A DNA stretch of 9,520 bases from DASUPK01 sp036377415 (GTDB lineage Bacteria; Actinomycetota; Thermoleophilia; Solirubrobacterales; 70-9). The stretch covers positions 1 through 9,520 of the forward strand of contig DASUYK010000069.1 of NCBI GenBank assembly GCA_036377415.1. The letters run 5' to 3'. Each line of letters begins with the position of its first letter. The stretch's first letter is position 1. Positions 6,568 through 9,520 of the stretch are shown piece after piece. The notes below the pieces were generated by a model, which was not told where the DNA came from, did not search any database, and worked only from the letters and a program-made list of their open reading frames with translations. The translations under genes were made by a program, and so were the position numbers.

Positions 6568-9213
6568 GTGCCTGCGACGAAGCAGAAAGCGACCCCAGGG
6601 AAGCGAAAGAAGAAACCGGGCGAGCTGTTCCTGATCGACGGGAACTCGCTCGCCTACCGGGCGTTCTTCGCCCTGCCGGAGTCGATCGCGACGCACGACG
6701 GGCGGCCGACGAACGCGATCTACGGGCTCGCCTCGATGTTCGCGAAGATGCTGATCGACCACGATCCCGCCGCAGTGGTCGTCTGCTGGGACGCCGGCTG
6801 GTCGGGCCGGGAGGTCACGTACGAGCCCTACAAGTCCGAGCGGAAGCCGCGCCCCGATCTGCTCAGAGAGCAGTGGCCACACCTGATGCCCCTCGCCGAG
6901 GCGTTCGGATTCACGAACATCAAGGTGGACGGCTACGAGGCCGACGACGTGATCGCCTCGCTCGTCAATCGCGCCCGCGAGCAGAAGATTCCCGTGATGG
7001 TCGTCTCCGGCGACCGCGACGTCTACCAGCTGGTCGAGGACGGCGTCCGGGTGATGACCACATCGCGGGGGGTGACCGACACGAAGGTCTACGACCGCGA
7101 GGGTGTGATCGAGCGCTACGGCGTCCCGCCCGAGCTCGTCACCGACCTGATCGGGCTGAAGGGCGACACCTCGGACAACATCCCCGGCGTCCCGGGAATC
7201 GGCGACAAGACCGCCGCCCAGCTCCTCCACGAGTACGGCGACCTCGAGGGCGTCCTCGCGAACGTCGACAAGGTCTCCGGCGCGAAGCGGAAGGAGAACC
7301 TAACCAACCACGCCGAGGACGCTCGGATCTCGAAGCGGCTCGCGACCGCGATCACCGACATCGATGTGGAGCTCGACCTCGACGAGCTGATCTCGAAGAC
7401 GATGGACCGCACCCGCTTGCGCGAGGTCGCGAGGGAGTTCGAGCTGCGGGTGATCCTCCAGCGCCTCGAGGAGGAGCTGGGCGCCGACTTCGTCCCGGAG
7501 GCTGCGGCCGAGGAGCGCCTCGACGCGAGCGCGGAGGAGGGCACGCTCGGCGACCTGCCCGGGGGCGAGATCGCGCTGGCGGTCGCCGACTCGACCTGGG
7601 CGGCTGCCGACGCGAAGCGGATCGTGAGCGGCGAGGAGCCGGACACGGGGGCCCTCGCCGACGCGCTCCGAGGCCATCCCCTGATCGGCCACGACATCAA
7701 GAGCCTCGGGGGCGGCGCCCGGCACGGCCTGCTCGCCGCTGCCGACGACGGGGGGCTCGAGCTGCGCCACGACACCATGGTCGGCGCCTACCTGCTCGAT
7801 CCGGCCCGGCGTTCCTATGACCTCTCGGAGATCGCGGCGCAGCGGGGCCTCGCGGCTGGCCCGGAGCCAGAGCGGGCGGAGGGGGACGGCCAGCTCGAGC
7901 TGGGGGAGGAGCCGCCGCCGGATCCCGCGGCCGAGGCTCGCCTGGTCTGGGAGCTGGCGGAGCGCCAGCGCGCCTCGATGAAGGAGCAGAAGATCGAGCG
8001 GCTGATGGACGAGGTCGAGATGCCGCTGATCGAGGTACTCGCGCACATCGAGCAGACCGGCGTGCTGCTCGACCGCAAGCGCCTCGCCGACATTGGCGAG
8101 GGGTTCGAGCAGCGGATCGAAACCCTCCAGGCCGAGATCTTCGAGCTGGCGGGCCACGAGTTCACGATCGGCTCTCCCCAGCAGCTCGCCGAGGTCCTCT
8201 TCGACGAGCTCGGGCTGACCAAGAAGCGCCGCGGCAAGACCGGCTTCTCCACCGACGCCCGGGTGCTTTCCCAGATCCGGGAGGAGCACGAGATCGTCGC
8301 CAAGGTGGAACAGTGGCGCGAGCTCACGAAGCTGAAGAGCACCTACCTCGACGCGCTTCCCGAGCTGATCGATCCGGGCACCGGACGGCTGCACACGACG
8401 TTCAACCAGACAGCCACCGCGACCGGGAGGCTCTCGAGCACCAACCCCAACCTTCAGAACATCCCAATCCGCACCGAGGAGGGGCGTCCGATCCGCTCCT
8501 GCTTCGTCGCTCCGCCCGGCCAGCGCCTGCTCTCGGCCGACTACAACCAGATCGAGCTCCGGATCCTTGCGAACATCGCCGGTGAGGACGCCCTCCGGGA
8601 GATCTTCGCGCGCGGCGAGGACATTCACGCGGCGACAGCCGCCGAGGTCCTCGGCTCCGACCCGAAGAAGGTCACCCCGGGGGAGCGCTCGAAGGCGAAG
8701 ATGGTCAACTACGGGATCGCATATGGGCTCTCGGCCTACGGTCTCGCCGAACGGCTCAACATCGAGCAGGAGGAGGCCGCCTCCTACATCGAGCGCTACT
8801 TCGAGCGGTTCCCCGCCGTGAAGCGCTACATCGAGACGACGATCGAGTCGGCGAGGAAGGACGGCCACGTGAGCACGCTGCTCGGACGCCGCCGCCCGAT
8901 CCCGGAGCTGGGCTCCGGCCGCCCGCAGGTCCGAAGCCAGGGCGAGCGACTCGCGGTCAACATGCCGATCCAGGGGACCTCGGCGGACATCATCAAGATC
9001 GCGATGGTGGCCTGCCACAGGGCCCTCGCGGCATCGGATCTGGGCACCCGCCTCGTGCTCCAGATCCACGACGAGCTGCTGTTCGAGGGATCGGAGGGTG
9101 AGATGGAAGCGGCCGCGGAGCTGGTCCAGCGCGAGATGTGCGGGGCGTTCGACCTCGATCCGCCCCTGGCGGTCGACGTCGGGATCGGCAAGGACTGGCT
9201 GGCCGCGAAGTGA
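6568..9213 (+). CDS. polA: DNA polymerase I
   Basis: This 881-residue family A polymerase fills gaps in repair and removes Okazaki primers. A Lys-rich lead (1-17) precedes the 5' nuclease domain (about 18-300) with acidic metal ligands Asp24, Asp75, Glu124/Asp126/Asp127 in YEADD, Asp149/Asp151 in SGDRD and Asp200/Asp203 in GDTSDN, plus a helix-hairpin-helix GVPGIGDKTA (207-216). The middle domain (about 330-480) is a degenerate proofreading exonuclease: the DxE motif is missing, and a Pro/Glu-rich linker lies at 430-455. The polymerase domain is complete: motif A SADYNQIELRILA with Asp658, motif B O-helix with Arg707, Lys711, Tyr715 and Tyr719, and motif C QIHDE with Asp835/Glu836. The O-helix aromatic, Phe in E. 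coli (762) and Taq, is Tyr here. GTG 6568 is chosen from the -10 box and the onset of recognisable sequence; the open frame upstream overlaps the malic enzyme gene antisense. Confidence 0.96.
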   Translation: MPATKQKATPGKRKKKPGELFLIDGNSLAYRAFFALPESIATHDGRPTNAIYGLASMFAKMLIDHDPAAVVVCWDAGWSGREVTYEPYKSERKPRPDLLREQWPHLMPLAEAFGFTNIKVDGYEADDVIASLVNRAREQKIPVMVVSGDRDVYQLVEDGVRVMTTSRGVTDTKVYDREGVIERYGVPPELVTDLIGLKGDTSDNIPGVPGIGDKTAAQLLHEYGDLEGVLANVDKVSGAKRKENLTNHAEDARISKRLATAITDIDVELDLDELISKTMDRTRLREVAREFELRVILQRLEEELGADFVPEAAAEERLDASAEEGTLGDLPGGEIALAVADSTWAAADAKRIVSGEEPDTGALADALRGHPLIGHDIKSLGGGARHGLLAAADDGGLELRHDTMVGAYLLDPARRSYDLSEIAAQRGLAAGPEPERAEGDGQLELGEEPPPDPAAEARLVWELAERQRASMKEQKIERLMDEVEMPLIEVLAHIEQTGVLLDRKRLADIGEGFEQRIETLQAEIFELAGHEFTIGSPQQLAEVLFDELGLTKKRRGKTGFSTDARVLSQIREEHEIVAKVEQWRELTKLKSTYLDALPELIDPGTGRLHTTFNQTATATGRLSSTNPNLQNIPIRTEEGRPIRSCFVAPPGQRLLSADYNQIELRILANIAGEDALREIFARGEDIHAATAAEVLGSDPKKVTPGERSKAKMVNYGIAYGLSAYGLAERLNIEQEEAASYIERYFERFPAVKRYIETTIESARKDGHVSTLLGRRRPIPELGSGRPQVRSQGERLAVNMPIQGTSADIIKIAMVACHRALAASDLGTRLVLQIHDELLFEGSEGEMEAAAELVQREMCGAFDLDPPLAVDVGIGKDWLAAK

Positions 9214-9244
9214 CGTCGCGACCGGCCCAGTTTCAAGCTACGGA

Positions 9245-9277
9245 TCCGACGTTCTGACAGGGGACGAAACGTTCGGA
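9245..9277 (+). terminator. Imperfect inverted repeat downstream of polA
   Basis: TCCGACGTT (9245-9253) can pair with AACG (9268-9271) and TCGGA (9273-9277), leaving one bulged T at 9272 and a 14-base loop. It begins 31 bases after the polA stop, inside the 97-base gap before the transporter. There is no T-tract after it, so it may be a weak terminator or a regulatory site for the transporter. Nothing else is recognisable in the gap, and no clear promoter for the transporter is seen. Confidence 0.25.
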
Positions 9278-9310
9278 CTTGGTGAAGCCCATCTCTGAAA
9301 CGATCAACGA

Positions 9311-9520
9311 ATGGACAGGGGCTTCGCGGTCCTTCTGATGGCGATAGTCGGCGGCTGCATCGCCCTGCAGGCGCCGATCAACGCCGGGTTGGGCAAGTCC
9401 ACCGGAAGCTTCGCCGCGGCGACGATCTCGTTCGCGGTGGGAACGATACTTCTCGCGGCGATCGTCACGCTCAGCGGTCGGGCCGGCGGGATCGGCGAGG
9501 TCGCGCACGTCCAGTGGTAC
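9311..9520 (+). CDS. YdcZ/DUF606-type DMT transporter, 5' end only
   Basis: The window ends after 70 codons of this gene. The visible part is strongly hydrophobic, with two predicted membrane helices at about 5-25 and 36-55. It contains the family-like pattern GGCIALQAPINAGLGKSTGSFAAATISF split across the first loop (positions 14-41), followed by AVGTILL. This matches the start of YdcZ/DUF606 proteins, inner-membrane members of the drug/metabolite transporter superfamily with poorly known substrates. ATG 9311 fits the expected N-terminus one helix before the ALQAPINA motif. No Shine-Dalgarno is present. AACGAT lies 6 nt before the ATG, but it lacks the first T of a TANNNT box. It follows polA in the same direction with a 97-base gap and no obvious functional link. 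Confidence 0.75.
   Translation, partial: MDRGFAVLLMAIVGGCIALQAPINAGLGKSTGSFAAATISFAVGTILLAAIVTLSGRAGGIGEVAHVQWY

Noticed and set aside
7300..9069. 589-codon minus-strand open frame inside polA
   Set aside because: Antisense to a fully conserved polymerase gene; no family motif is visible in the translation.
9233..9508. 91-codon minus-strand open frame at the right end
   Set aside because: Antisense to the YdcZ-like transporter start; Arg/Asp-rich with no recognisable motif.

Overview
The window is a GC-rich, densely coded bacterial chromosome segment with short intergenic gaps and strong G/C bias at third codon positions. Three things suggest Actinomycetota, possibly the class Thermoleophilia (Solirubrobacterales/Gaiellales): a DNA polymerase I with a natural Tyr in the O-helix and no proofreading residues, a Leu/Ile/Val-type binding lipoprotein of the LPLTGP...LDD...WDP...NAR type, and apparently leaderless promoters with a TANNNT -10 box about 6-7 nt before the start codon. 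The assignment is inference from protein style, not from a marker gene.

Layout. 1-263 (+): 3' end of a TrmO/TsaA-type tRNA methyltransferase. 303-1328 (+): a phosphofructokinase whose two diagnostic residues predict pyrophosphate rather than ATP as phosphoryl donor. 1327-2409 (+): a branched-chain amino acid-type substrate-binding lipoprotein whose signal peptide is visible but has no in-frame ATG, GTG or TTG. It converges on a minus-strand cluster that reads, in transcription order, ACT-domain malic enzyme (6497-5016), TIGR01777-family NAD(P)-dependent epimerase (5008-4097), MhqO-like ring-cleaving dioxygenase (4041-3127) and MhqD-like carboxylesterase (3083-2418). 6498-6567 is a divergent promoter region shared with polA (6568-9213, +). 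9311-9520 (+) is the 5' end of a YdcZ/DUF606-type membrane transporter, cut by the window edge.

How the genes fit together. PPi-PFK and malic enzyme both act around glycolysis and the PEP-pyruvate-malate node. The dioxygenase and esterase resemble the MhqO and MhqD pair of the Bacillus MhqR regulon, which handles quinones and hydroquinones, so the distal half of the minus-strand cluster may be an aromatic or quinone detoxification module. polA and trmO are housekeeping.

I see no CRISPR array, insertion sequence, prophage, tRNA or rRNA, and no clear new defence or mobile system. The observations most worth checking are the start-less lipoprotein signal peptide, the compact divergent promoter region with a 12-bp perfect palindrome, the predicted PPi dependence of the PFK, and the Tyr O-helix polymerase.
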